A stretch of 64,000 bases of DNA from Populus alba (lineage: Eukaryota; Streptophyta; Magnoliopsida; Malpighiales; Salicaceae): contig NC_133297.1 of the NCBI RefSeq assembly GCF_005239225.2, positions 1,000,392 through 1,064,391 on the forward strand, read 5' to 3'. Shown piece after piece: positions 53,709 through 64,000 of the stretch. Under the pieces are notes generated by a model. That model was given only the letters and a program-made list of their open reading frames with translations. It was not told the origin of the DNA and made no database searches. Position numbers and translations under genes: made by a program. Within the stretch, counting starts at the first letter, position 1, and each line of letters starts with the position of its first letter.

Positions 53709-56268
53709 ATGGCGATGATATCTCCAAAATCACTACTGCAAGTACCATCACCTACCTGTCTTTCCTCTGCAAAATATGGCCAATTTCTCTCAGTAACAAC
53801 CACCCCTACTTTCTCTCCCAAAAGAACACCCCTTACTCTTATCACTACCCGCAGTGCTAAGAAACCCTCACGTCTCATCATGGGGGCCTCTGCATCCAGT
53901 TTCTCAGCAGACATAGGCGAAGTCCTAAGCGATGTTAGCATTTTTAGCACTGCCGGTCAACCTGTCCTGTTTAAGGATCTCTGGGACCAAAACGAGGTTT
54001 TAATAGTTTCTCTTAATCTAATGTTGCAACTGTGTGTAACAGTTTACTTTTAATGTTTAACTCAATAATTTGTTGGTTAACTATGTAGGGAATTGCTGTT
54101 GTTGCCCTTTTGAGACACTTTGGATGTCCTTGCTGGTTAGTCATGTAATGATGTTTCCTTGTCTTGAAAAAATGTTAACTTGTTATTAACATATTTATTT
54201 GCCGTGTGTGGTTTTTTTATCATGATGATAAAGCTGGGAACTTGCTTCCTCATTAAAGGAATCGAAAGAAAAATTCGATTCATCCGGGGTCAAGCTAATT
54301 GCAATTGGTGTCGGTACTCCTAATAAAGCTCGTTTGCTAGCTGAAAGGGTATGTAGTGGTTCTTGAATTATCCATTTTGTTTTGTTCATGTTTTACAAGC
54401 TGGAATATTGATAGTTTGGCAGCCATCAATCATTAAGCTGGTGACATTTTACTAAATAAAGATTGAAAATTATTGTAATGGATCCTTGGACACTTCTTGC
54501 TTTCCTTTCTTTCTCTAACAAGTTAAGTTTAAGGTGAGCGGCTCAATTTAGGGTGGTGCTGTTTTGTTTCGTGTTTTTTTCGTGCAACAGTTGCAAAAAT
54601 CGTAACACAGAAAAGGAAAAGGAAACCTGGGCATGCGCGGACCTATTTATAAACCTGCCTTCAATTCAATAATCGTTATTCCTTTTTTTTTCTTTTTATA
54701 TTGTAGTGCCTTGTTATTGGAATCACTTGTGTGTTTTTGTGTGTTACATCCAATCCATATAGTAAGAACCTCAATTTGTAAAGTTTCTATTCGTGAACTT
54801 TTGTCTTTTGATTTGGCTTATTGCCTTCCGCTCTAAATTTTGCAGTAAAGCATCTTCTGTAACCTTTCTTTCCCAAGGTTGGAGATGCTTACTTTTCTGT
54901 ACTACTGTACCATATAAATATATCGTCAATGAGCAATTATTCAATACAACAGGAGATACTCCTTCTCCCTCACATACTAATGGGGATCGCAGTTTGCGAT
55001 TATGGCGGGTCCCACTTGCATGTGAGAGGCTGTTAGTATACTGCTGGAGTGTTGAATAATCTCCATCATCGACCATTTTTTCAGGAAATTTCAAGCCATC
55101 ACTGCATTTCTTTCTTTTGTTGTTTTTGCAACGCATGGAGCTGTTTTTCTTTGGGGCATTGCTGTAACTGATCAATGTCTTGTTGATGTTGCATTATCAG
55201 TTACCATTTCCAATGGATTGCCTTTATGCTGATCCTGAGCGCAAGGTAATAATATATATTCAAGTCTTACATCCACTTGTATTTCTTAGTTTACTATGGC
55301 AGACACTGAAAGAGACACTGTATTTTAGGCTTATGATGTCTTGGGCTTGTACTATGGTCTTGGACGTACATTCTTCAATCCGGCTAGTGTAAGCTTCCTT
55401 TTTTATGCTTTCTGTTGAAGTCTGCTTGGAGCATGTCTTTATTTGCAGCAGGCATCATTTTTCATGTTTTTGTTACAGGCTAAAGTTTTGTCAAGATTCG
55501 ATGCTCTGCGAAAAGCTGTGAAAAACTACACCATCGAAGCCACCCCAGATGATAGAAGTGGTGTACTGCAACAGGTTTGATTTATTCCTGTCTACTATCC
55601 AGTGATGAAGAATTTTTATCTATAGATTACCTGTAGGTCTTGTCATTGGTCTTCCCTTGATAGAGTTGCAAACAAGCCAACCCAATCAGTACTGTCAATC
55701 TGTTGGTGTTCAAGCTTGCTTGGTTCAGAGTAATGTATTCCCTAAGTTCCTAAAGTTTTACTGTGATCAAGCATCCCTCCATAATTCTAAAGGTTGCTTG
55801 ATGGCCCTTACAGTTTAGCAAGTAGTGAAGCTTATACTCCTTTTGTGTTCCATTATCACTGCTAAAATATCTTTTGATTATTTGGTTCAAGAAACAGGAA
55901 GATGAAGTTTTACAAAGGACTCGTAAAATAATTGTCAACCTTAAAAATACAGGTGTCCAAATCCAATCAGAAACTCAGGAAGCTTGACCTTGGTTCATTT
56001 AAGCATGTAATCCGAAAAATCAAGTAGCAATATAGACATGCTGCAAAGCTATTTGCCAATCCCAGTAACGAGCTGTTTATGAATAGTTCATCTGCAAAAC
56101 CATCTTCCCTTGCTATCATTCAACCAAGTTCTGTTTTATTTTTCTCAGGGAGGAATGTTTGTTTTCAAAGGGAAGCAGTTACTGTATGCCAGGAAAGATG
56201 AAGGGACAGGAGATCATGCCCCGTTAGATGATATCTTTGAGATTTGCTGCAAAGTTCCTGTTGCATGA
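53709..56268 (+). CDS. Peroxiredoxin-like (AhpC/TSA, PRXL2/AAED1) protein, copy B, intact
   Basis: Seven exons with GT-AG borders: 53709-53996, 54089-54135, 54234-54348, 55201-55245, 55329-55388, 55479-55574, 56149-56268. They join into 256 residues. The first about 60 residues (rich in Ser/Thr/Pro, few acids, SAKKPSRLIMGASAS near the likely cleavage zone) look like a chloroplast transit peptide. The thioredoxin-fold domain carries RHFGCPCCWELA with the redox cysteines formed across the exon 2/3 junction, GVGTPNKARLLAERLPFPMD, and a C-terminal FVFKGKQLLYARKDEGTGDH. Family members are thioredoxin-like antioxidant proteins; substrate and partner are not shown by sequence. It lies head to head with resistance gene B, as copy A does with gene A. 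The start at 53709 is the first ATG, and MAM repeats a second one two codons on. Confidence 0.88.
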
Positions 56269-57276
56269 AGGTTCACCGTGTAGTAAGTATCAATATTTCA
56301 CTGGTTAGTTTCCTGCTTTTTATCTGCTGCCTTGTAATAGCAGCAAAAATAATAATGGTTTTCAGTTTTAATGAGGAAATACTAGCAGTGGCATATAATG
56401 CCTGTCAAGTATAGCTATCATAGCTCGCCTGTATATTTTACGCGTATCTTGTTCAATTCTGAGATTACAGGCACTTGACAGAAACTTAGTCATATAAAAT
56501 AGAGCGATCATGTTTGTGTCATGTCATGCTATCATAGACAACTAATGTAATTCCCGCATTAATATATAATTACAATGATGTGATTGCTTAGTTCTTGTAA
56601 ATAAAGGCTGATTGACAGATGCAAAGAAGAATATTTTGAGAGGAGGGAGGAAAAAGAATAACCAGAATGAGCATTTACTTGGAAATTCCTCGTATGTTTT
56701 AACAAAAAAAAAAAAGTTAATCTATCCTCTTTTTCTTGCATGTCAATTACTAGGAAAAGTTGCTCTTTATTCCCCGTATGTTTTGCTGTAGTAATGATCA
56801 CGTTGAAGTGGAATTCAATATTTCCTAATCTATCACATTATGAAGCTTTAGCTTCTATAACAAAGAGTCAAATATGTTATAAAGAATCTATGATATCTAT
56901 GGTAAATTTGCGAAATGTTATGAAAAACTTATGGCACGGAATTGACGAACAACTCCGGAAATTAACATGTCCTGAACTAGATTATGATGCATGAATTGCT
57001 TGAATCGAATTTGTTCTTGCTAGAGCTTCTCAAAATGGGGGATACAAAAGGTTTTTGTTTAAGATGACGATGTACTGTTAGAGCTGTCATCATGCGTGGA
57101 ACATTGTAATTATCAAGCCATGGAAAATACAATCAGCATGCCTTATAGTGGTTTATGATCAATTGAACTCTGAGATATGATTACATAGCACTAGTTGCAT
57201 GGACCAAGGTTTGGCATGCTCCAAGTAGTTGCTAATCTCTCCAGCTACCGATGGAAATGACTTGATCAGCTCAAGC
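56269..57276. other. 3' flank of peroxiredoxin B
   Basis: Non-coding. Shared with copy A up to about 56965 (GAATTGACGAAC), with about 100 bases near 56300-56440 that copy A lacks. Beyond 56965 the sequence is unique in this window. Confidence 0.55.
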
Positions 57277-57404
57277 AAAACCTCGTCTTCTTCCTTTTAA
57301 CCCCAGGATTCTATCAAGAAGGCTTCTTGTTCCAAATATCAGGGGAATCAGCTGATTGAGTTCTAGATAGAATACTGGGGTTAAAAGGAAGAAGACGAGG
57401 TTTT
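57277..57404. repeat. 39-bp inverted repeat with 50-bp loop
   Basis: Arms 57277-57315 and 57366-57404 are complementary at 38 of 39 positions (one G/T difference in CCCCAG[G/T]ATTC). RNA from either strand would fold into a long near-perfect hairpin. The arms contain CTCGTCTTCTTCC. No target duplication is obvious. It could be a young small-RNA precursor or a foldback element. Confidence 0.75.
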
Positions 57405-60400
57405 CTCCCGAAGATGGTCCCTTTACCTTGGGGTTTAAAGCTCTTTATCTCCCCTTGAACCCATGTGGATCTGTCCATGCTAAGGTATGATAATTAATAT
57501 GATTATAACATATGGTTTTTGATTACTTGGAGGCAAATGCCTGGAGTGATAATGAACCACTGAAAAGCTGCTCTCGTTCTGAGTTTTGTGTGGGATATGT
57601 ACTGCCGATAACGAACCTCGGACCAATCCTTGGAATGATATGTATATGTGACCAAGGGATGTGCTCTCAATTATTCTCCCGGGTCCAATCCAACAATGGC
57701 GAGCTTTAGGCTGATTGGGCTATCAAGACCTTCAAGAGCCTAGACCGATGATGTGTGCATTCAGGTGGTAGTACGAGGACGTCAGGATGCCTCTGGATCC
57801 AAACAAAATTGGGTCATTTGAGTTGACCTTGAAGCCCATTATAACCATGGGCCACTGTTTCCTCGAGCGTAGCTGTGGGACAGTAGGCATGGGCCATATC
57901 TAAAGAGTGCGAACCCCATGTCCATGAATGTGGGTATGAAAAGTTAGACCCAAGTCAAAGATGGTTCATCATGTCTGCAAAACATTAATGGAGATCATAA
58001 AGAGAAAGCAAATGAGCAATCTAGTGTTACATTGAGCCGTAGAGAAGGACAGTTGTCACGTCAGTTTTTTAATGATGATTAGTAAATTTAAGTGATATTG
58101 ATGACAATGCGGGTCTTCAAAATCCTGTCGAATACCATTTCTACTGGTTAGCTACATGTATAAATGACCTCATTCAACAGGAGTACGAAGACTCTGGCTT
58201 GAATATGCTAGAATGAATTGTTTTTTATTTTTTTAAAAAAAAATATTTTTAATATTAATATATCAAAACAATCTATGATTATTTTTCTTTAAAAAATTAT
58301 AAAATATGATTTGAACTGCCAAACAAACAACCTCCTTTATCATATTTGAAAGTTCGAACGTGCACCTAGAATGATGGTAGAAACTACCTTCTTGCTGCAT
58401 TGTGCTAACATTTCCTCCATTGATTTCCCTTTTCTTTTCCCGAGTGTTTATCATAATCACATACATTTCATTTCTTGCCTTGGATAGGCATGCCATAAAC
58501 GAAAGCAGTGACCTAATAGTTCCACTATTAATGAATCAATTAGGGAAATTGTTATAAAACTCTGCCAGCTCAACAAGTTAATCTTGTATATAAGCCAAGA
58601 TAGTTAGAAACAAATATCACTTAAACAGCATTGTTTAAGGATTTCTTTTTTAAAAAATTCCAAACTTTGATCAACCGGGATTAATTTACTGGAATCATGA
58701 CATGGGTTTTGGCTAAGTTGATTCTTGAGCTGGGTTGATCCATGGTTGAATCTTATAATTACGATTACATTACATGTTGCACTTCTTTTCCAGTCGATGA
58801 AAGCTCTTGGATCTTCTGTAATTCCAGTCGCATGAGGATGGATATGCAATCGGCAGAAAAACGAATATGTTTCCCCATTCAAGTGAGTGAACCAATAAAG
58901 TAAAAAGGTGTGCAATGAGAAAATTCTTGTTTCTCTGGTAGATACGTTAAGGAAACTTTCCCAGTTCATCAGGAAGTTTCAAATTCATTAACATCCAGTG
59001 GGTTTTGAATATGAAGTTGTCACGGGGAGCTCAGTTTTACTCCAAATCCAACGCATGCAAATTGGCCTTTTCACTAAAAAAATTAAGTGAAATTTAACCA
59101 CCCAAGTAAGAGTTAAATCAAACGGATGGCTGTCCTAATCAATCATGCTTTCCAAAGTCAAATACGTCTGCCACCTCTTTAGAAAAACACCCAAATGCCA
59201 TAAACAAACATCCCTCTTTGGTGTCATTCCTTGTGCTGTTGGGAAGACAAAGCGAAAGTGGAAAGCAAATTGATCCATATTTCCAGGGCCTTTGTTGCAG
59301 ACATGAAAGGCACCTCTTGTAACCAAAGATGGGATAGGAGTTTGGATTTTTCTTTGAAAGAAACCCTACCTTATTTTGTATGTGTGTGTATCAATATTAT
59401 TCACTTGTATCCCTGCAGAACTTTCTCTGTTTGCGCTCTTTCTTTAATACAATTCAAGGGTTCCAGGAGTGTGGACAGCTTGGTGATTGGTGCTTTGATG
59501 GCATCAATAAGTGAATATAGGGTTGGGCCATTGCTTGCTCCCCATGTAAATCTCCATCGGTTTCTCTATTTGTGAAGCAAAATCTAGCAAGGTCTTGTCT
59601 ACGCAGCAGGGCTATGATCACCGCTAAGTTTAGCCTATCTCTAGCCTTTTTTTTTTATGACAAGATAAATCTGTTCAAAATTTTGGAAATATTATTTCCT
59701 TTTAAGAAACAAAACGCTAGTTCTTACACTGACCAAAGAAGTCTAGAAAGAGAATCTTATTTCTGAAAAGGACATGTCACATTTGCCCTAGACCACGACA
59801 ATTCAAAGGACGGGGGAGGGAAAAATTGAGAGGAAGGTAAAGCAAGTAAAGAGAGTAATGAGGTTAAGTTGGGAGGAGGCTGTAAAGAGCTGGCAGGAAC
59901 AGATGAACAGGCCACTTTATTTTTGCACAGTTATTATACCCGTTTCAGTCTAATTCTCTCCATTAACCTTCCAACTTTATAGTTGTAAGACCTATTTCAG
60001 GGCCTCGCCAGTTTAGAGGCCACGTCAATTCTATAATTATTTTGTTTTGGATAAGAAAATAAAAATAAAAATCTCAAAGTAGACATGGATAGGTCACCCA
60101 GATTATGAATTCACCTGTAAAATCTCTCAAGTTTAGACAAGTTAATATTTAAAACAATTTTAAATAAAATCTAATTCAAATTAAGTTATGGAACAATGAG
60201 ATATCAAGTTAATTTATCAAGTCAGTCCGATTTAATAATGAATCACAGTTGCTTTCCATGCAAGTGCAATAATCTATCTCAGTGTTGTCTATGTTATTTT
60301 TTGTCCATTTTTTCCACTATTACTTCTTGTTCTCTGCAACAATATTTTTTCAGGTCCATTAAAAAGTGTTTGGCATTGATATTAAAAAGTATTTTTGAAA

Positions 60401-62500
60401 AAATTTGAATTTTTTTATTTTAAATTAATATGTTTTTAAATCATTTTAATATATTAATATCAAAAATAATTTTTTTAAAATAAATAAATATTATATTAAT
60501 AAAATTTAAAATAAATAACATTTTAAAAAGCAACTACTATTATATTTCTTATCCTCATCTGAAAAATTCTGATGTTACAGGAGTAAAGTAAGGTGACAAG
60601 GAGTTCCTGTACATTTGAGAACCAGAGAGTAATTAACTCCATCAGGAGTTAACTTGATATTAAAAATGTTCTCCGTCATTGGTTTCGCTTAATAGTTAAT
60701 ACTGTTACGTAGTCATTCTCTTACGGCCGTTTGTTTTATACAAAAATATTTTTTTTAAAGTTATTTACCTGAAAATTAAATTTAAAATATATATTATTTT
60801 TTAATATTTAATAGTATTATAAAAATAAATAAATTTTTTTCAATATTTAATTATATCATAAAAAAATTAAAAATTACTTATCAATATTTTAATTTTTTTC
60901 AAGTTTATTAAAAATAACAAGAACTAAATTTAATAAATAAAAAAACTGAAGAAAAATAAAATTAATTTTATAAATTATTTCTAATAAAATAAATATCAAT
61001 CAAAATATAAATAGTAAGATGATTTGAAAACATAAAAAATATATAATAAAATAATGTTTGGAAGTGCGGTTGTGGTTGCAGTTGTTTTTCAAAGTGCTTT
61101 TCACTCAGAAAAGTATACCAATAATATTTTTTTATTTTTTAAAAATTATTTTTAAGATCAGCACATCAAAATAATTTGAAACCCATAAAAAACATATTAA
61201 TTTACTGAATTAATTTTTTTTAAAAAACACTTTTAAAATTCAGTCGTAAACACGACCTTGAGATTAGACGTAATAAATAAAAAATTAAAAAAAAATTAAA
61301 ATTTTTAAAAAATTAATTTCATAAATTATTTCAAGTAAAATAAATATCAATAAAAAAATAATAATTAAAATAAAAAATATCAATTACAAAATTAACAAGA
61401 GAAAAAATTAAATAATAGTAAATAAAATAAAAATAAAAAAATTATATAAAATCCAATTCTAAGAGATGATCAAAATAAGATATATAACAATTAAAATATT
61501 AATGATAAATTTTAATATAATCGATAAATAATATATATATATATATATATTAATTTTTTTATAATTAAAAAAAAGCAAAATTTTGCTACGAGGAAACCAC
61601 TTTTGATGAAATGCACGGTCACGGAAAACAAACTGGCATCCACAGGGATCATTAACGGCTAGAATTGCCTCACTTTTTTGCTTATGATTTTTGAATAATT
61701 GGTGCCTTTTTTCGTCATCGCAGTGCATCATCATCCACTACACAGTCACAAATATGAATTTAATACTCTTAGTTTTTCTTTTTTATACACACACACGTGT
61801 GTGATCATTTACTCGCTTAAGTTCAAGCATTTCTAGGTTTTTTCTAATTAAATAAAGTGCTATGTTAATTCGTAGTGGTCTAAGCTTATGTTCCATTATT
61901 TATTGTTTTATATAATGTATAATTAGATAAATAATGAAAAAAAGGGATTAACCAATTTCTTTTTAATGAATCAATTATTTTTCCTTTTAGGTATTTCATG
62001 AGTACTGCCTTATACATGTTTTATGATAATAGTAATGTATACAAGATGTAATAGTGTATAAAAAAGTTTCTAAACACCCCTGCGTTTAATTTATTGATCA
62101 GCTTTACAATGAAAGTGTCAGGTTATTGTTTTAAAAACTGGATTTGACGCCTGAATTGGTAAACTTAATGAGAAAAAAAATTAAGATTTCGTTTAAAATT
62201 TGATTACCAATTCATTAATTTTTTTTATTAAAACAAAATCGTTTTAATTCAATTTTTAAAAACAATTAAATCAACTTTCTTAACCCATTACTCAATTCAG
62301 TTAATTTTAAAAACTATCATGCCAATAGATTCATGTGTCTCATCATTCTCGAGATATTGTTGTTCACTTGGCATGTCAAATTTGTATTTGTATTTGTTTT
62401 TCTAAAATTCAACAATAAGGAATAAATTTGTATTAACTTTTACGTCAATCAAGAGTATCTCTCTCGGCAACATTAACAAAAAAAAAAAAAAAAAGAGCAA
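57405..62500. other. Intergenic region without recognised genes
   Basis: 57405-58130 is less AT-rich than its surroundings and might be worn retroelement sequence, but I see no LTR or domain. 58604-59575 has open frames on both strands without family signature. From 60350 on it is AT-rich with MITE and Tourist-like debris (60355-60545, 60724-61030) and an AT microsatellite near 61531-61551. Confidence 0.5.
61053..61259. mobile_element. MITE of the GTTTGGGAGTGTGG family, diverged
   Basis: Left AATGTTTGGAAGTGCGG, centre AAAAATTATTTTTAAGATCAG and CACATCAAAATAATTTG, right end TCGTAAACACGACCTT. Related to copies at 30345 and 51943; the right end is diverged. Confidence 0.55.
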
Positions 62501-62504
62501 AAGC

Positions 62505-62800
62505 GGGCTTGAGGCTGTGCTAGCTACAGGCTCCGCGAAAGGTGAGATTGGCTATGAATATCGCAAGGCATTTGCTGAGTATAGTTGCCATGTCGTGGCT
62601 TCTGACATCCCTAAACGAATCAACAAGAGATTAGGCCTTGAGGAGAGTGTGTCTTCAGCTGTCATATCCAAGCATTGATGTCTTGACCATCGACGCTGGG
62701 CTAGGAAGTACCGGTCCTTCAGCTGAACTATCATTATATGTTACTAGAAAAGCTTGGGAAATCAACGCCCTAGGTAGGGCAGTCAAGGTTTTTCAAAACC
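62505..62800 (+). pseudogene. Short-chain dehydrogenase/reductase fragment (1-acyl-DHAP reductase-like)
   Basis: The first patch (62514-62685) reads AVLATGSAKGEIGYEYRKAF, AEYSCHVVASDIPKRI and SVSSAVISKH: the nucleotide-binding Rossmann start of an SDR, although TGXXXGIG is altered. After a frameshift a second patch (62680-62790) reads IDVLTIDAGLGSTGPSAELS and RKAWEINALG, where the family motif NNAG has become IDAG. About 20 residues between beta strands 2 and 3 are missing. No catalytic Tyr-X3-Lys is seen downstream. It is preceded by a run of about 17 A (62478-62494). Best match by recognition is the plant NADPH-dependent 1-acyldihydroxyacetone phosphate reductase family. Confidence 0.68.
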
Positions 62801-63643
62801 CCATGCCATGTTCAATACCTTGCATGCTAAACTAAAATCCCGTTTGTGGTGCGAGAGGTAGCAGCCCATGCCTTGTTTTTAAACCTGCTTTTTTAAACCA
62901 GAAATTAACCCGTAGACTAATACACAGTTTGGAAGAGACACTGGACTATGAAACAAAGTCCAGTCTTTCAAAAGTCACGGAGTTTTGGAGTTTCTGTCAT
63001 GGAGGGTATAGTGGTCAATGCCCATCGAGGACAGTTGACCTAACTGTAGTTCTGTTGAAGGACCACTGGGAACCTTGTTAAAGAGAGGAGACACCGAGGT
63101 GCTGCTTCCCCACCAAAGGGTGTCGAGAACGAGTAAAAGCAAGTTTTGCCGAGGCAACCAAAGCTCCTTTGCTAGGCCCAGGAACCATTTCTAGCAAGCA
63201 TTTTAATGCCCTAGTGCTGTTGCTGGTGGGTTTGCTCATCATTACTTCAATCAGAAAAGGATCTTTCTTTTCCATTCCATCCGTTCTCTGTACATCAATC
63301 TCTCTTGAAATTCCTCCTTTCTTTTCCAAACCAAATCATTTCCCCGCGAAAATCTGTCTCTTGAGCTCGGTCATGCATGATCTTGCATGCACATATCTTG
63401 AAATTTATTAAGTAAACATTATCAACTCGGAACATCCTTGATAGAAACTATGTCAAACATTTGACCGACACGAGAATTGAGATAAACTTCGTTCCAAACC
63501 AACCTTGAATTTAGTAAAACCTCAGAGCAAGCTGACAGGAGCCATAAAGTAAGGTCATCATATATACTTGAAACATATATTAATTACAAATATTCAGCTA
63601 CAAATTGAACAACCACAAGCTATATCAAATTATCTATGTAATT
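62801..63643. other. Unassigned stretch after the SDR fragment
   Basis: Moderately GC-rich in 62830-63200, with broken open frames on both strands (for example an ATKAPLLGPGTISSKHFNAL reading near 63150-63210) that I cannot assign. The rest is ordinary AT-rich DNA. Confidence 0.4.
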
Positions 63644-63848
63644 ATACACTTGAGGGTCTAGCTCATTGGTCAACAGCAAAGCTTGTCTTTGCGAAGGTCC
63701 TGGGTTCGATCCTTAAGAGTACCAGCATGTCACCCCCGCGGTGCCTTACCTGTCTACTGGGCTTGCAGGATGTTCAGTGGGCCCGAGGAATAGTCGTGGT
63801 GCGCGTAAGCTGGCCCGGACACCCCGGGTTACCAAAAAAAAAAAAAAA
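63644..63848 (+). mobile_element. tRNA-derived SINE with target duplication
   Basis: The body has a pol III A-box-like TAGCTCATTGG (63659-63669) and a B box GGTTCGATCC (63704-63713), then a GC-rich body ending in GGGTTACC and about 15 A. ATTATCTATGTAATT flanks it on both sides (about 63629-63643 and 63849-63863). The length of about 200 bp fits plant SINEs; Salicaceae families of this kind are known. A nearly perfect duplication indicates recent insertion. Confidence 0.82.
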
Positions 63849-63863
63849 ATTATCTATGTAATT

Positions 63864-64000
63864 CTAAGCTCTATATTGAATAAAATCATGCTAGATATAA
63901 TTGTTTTTATGGGTGAAGTCATGGATGAAAGAATATGCTTGGAAACTAACGCGTGAATGAGTATGTGGAACGTCAATCGAAAGCATAAGTACATATAATT
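63864..64000. other. Right-edge sequence
   Basis: No feature seen in the last bases. Confidence 0.4.

Noticed and set aside
57405..58130. LTR or gag remnant suggested by higher GC content
   Set aside because: I could not find terminal repeats, a primer site or any retroelement motif, so it is left unassigned.
59231..59575. 114-codon open frame as a gene
   Set aside because: No family motif, no clear promoter and a cysteine-rich, low-complexity tail; not supported.
63650..63720. A tRNA gene
   Set aside because: A- and B-box-like sequences exist, but no cloverleaf can be drawn, and the 3' body with poly-A and target duplication identifies a SINE.

Overview
The window is plant nuclear DNA, most likely poplar (Populus, Salicaceae). 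The base composition is AT-rich, genes have short exons with GT-AG introns, there is an RGA-type CC-NB-LRR family, and Tourist-like elements, a 'GTTTGGGAGTGTGG' type MITE and tRNA-derived SINEs resemble those of Salicaceae genomes. The genus is inferred from recognition, not from a database search.

Layout. 644-3566: a DNA transposon with hAT-like ends and a near-perfect 8-bp target duplication, carrying the C-terminal SNARE half of a SYP71-type syntaxin on the minus strand. 3.9-16.8 kb (block A): an intact intronless CC-NB-LRR gene (minus), a Tourist-like element, a SINE insertion, and a seven-exon plastid peroxiredoxin-like (AhpC/TSA, PRXL2/AAED1) gene whose transit peptide is cut by a stop codon. 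16.84-17.06 kb: an orphan copy of the resistance-gene 5' flank, marking a duplication junction. 20.3-21.0 kb: a tandem repeat of about 130 bp. 21.3-24.1 kb: a DUF4228/PADRE gene with two frameshifts and a Tourist-like element in its second intron. 25.2-26.3 kb: another Tourist-like element. 28.0-33.1 kb: a promoter with fragments of an unrecognised gene, then a decayed RING/SNF2 helicase pseudogene (CHR28/FRG-like) with a TRIM retroelement just behind its end.

33.7-57.0 kb (block B) is a second copy of block A in the same orientation: a CC-NB-LRR gene split by two LTR retrotransposons, then an intact peroxiredoxin-like gene. The two elements are a very young full-length Ty3/gypsy at 36076-41841 and an older Ty1/copia at 42587-47447. 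Both left 5-bp target duplications, both lie antisense to the host gene, and the host reading frame is continuous across both once the insertions are ignored. Block A holds the matching empty sites. 57-64 kb is mostly non-coding, with a 39-bp inverted repeat, MITE copies, a short-chain reductase fragment and a full SINE with target duplications.

The window is a small disease-resistance cluster being rearranged by tandem duplication and by at least five classes of mobile DNA. The main leads are the hAT-like element carrying SNARE exons, the doubly interrupted resistance gene whose flanks are far less diverged than the LTRs of its older insertion, the loss of the transit peptide in one peroxiredoxin copy, and the inverted repeat at 57.3 kb. 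All calls are by reading only; no alignment, expression or database evidence was available.
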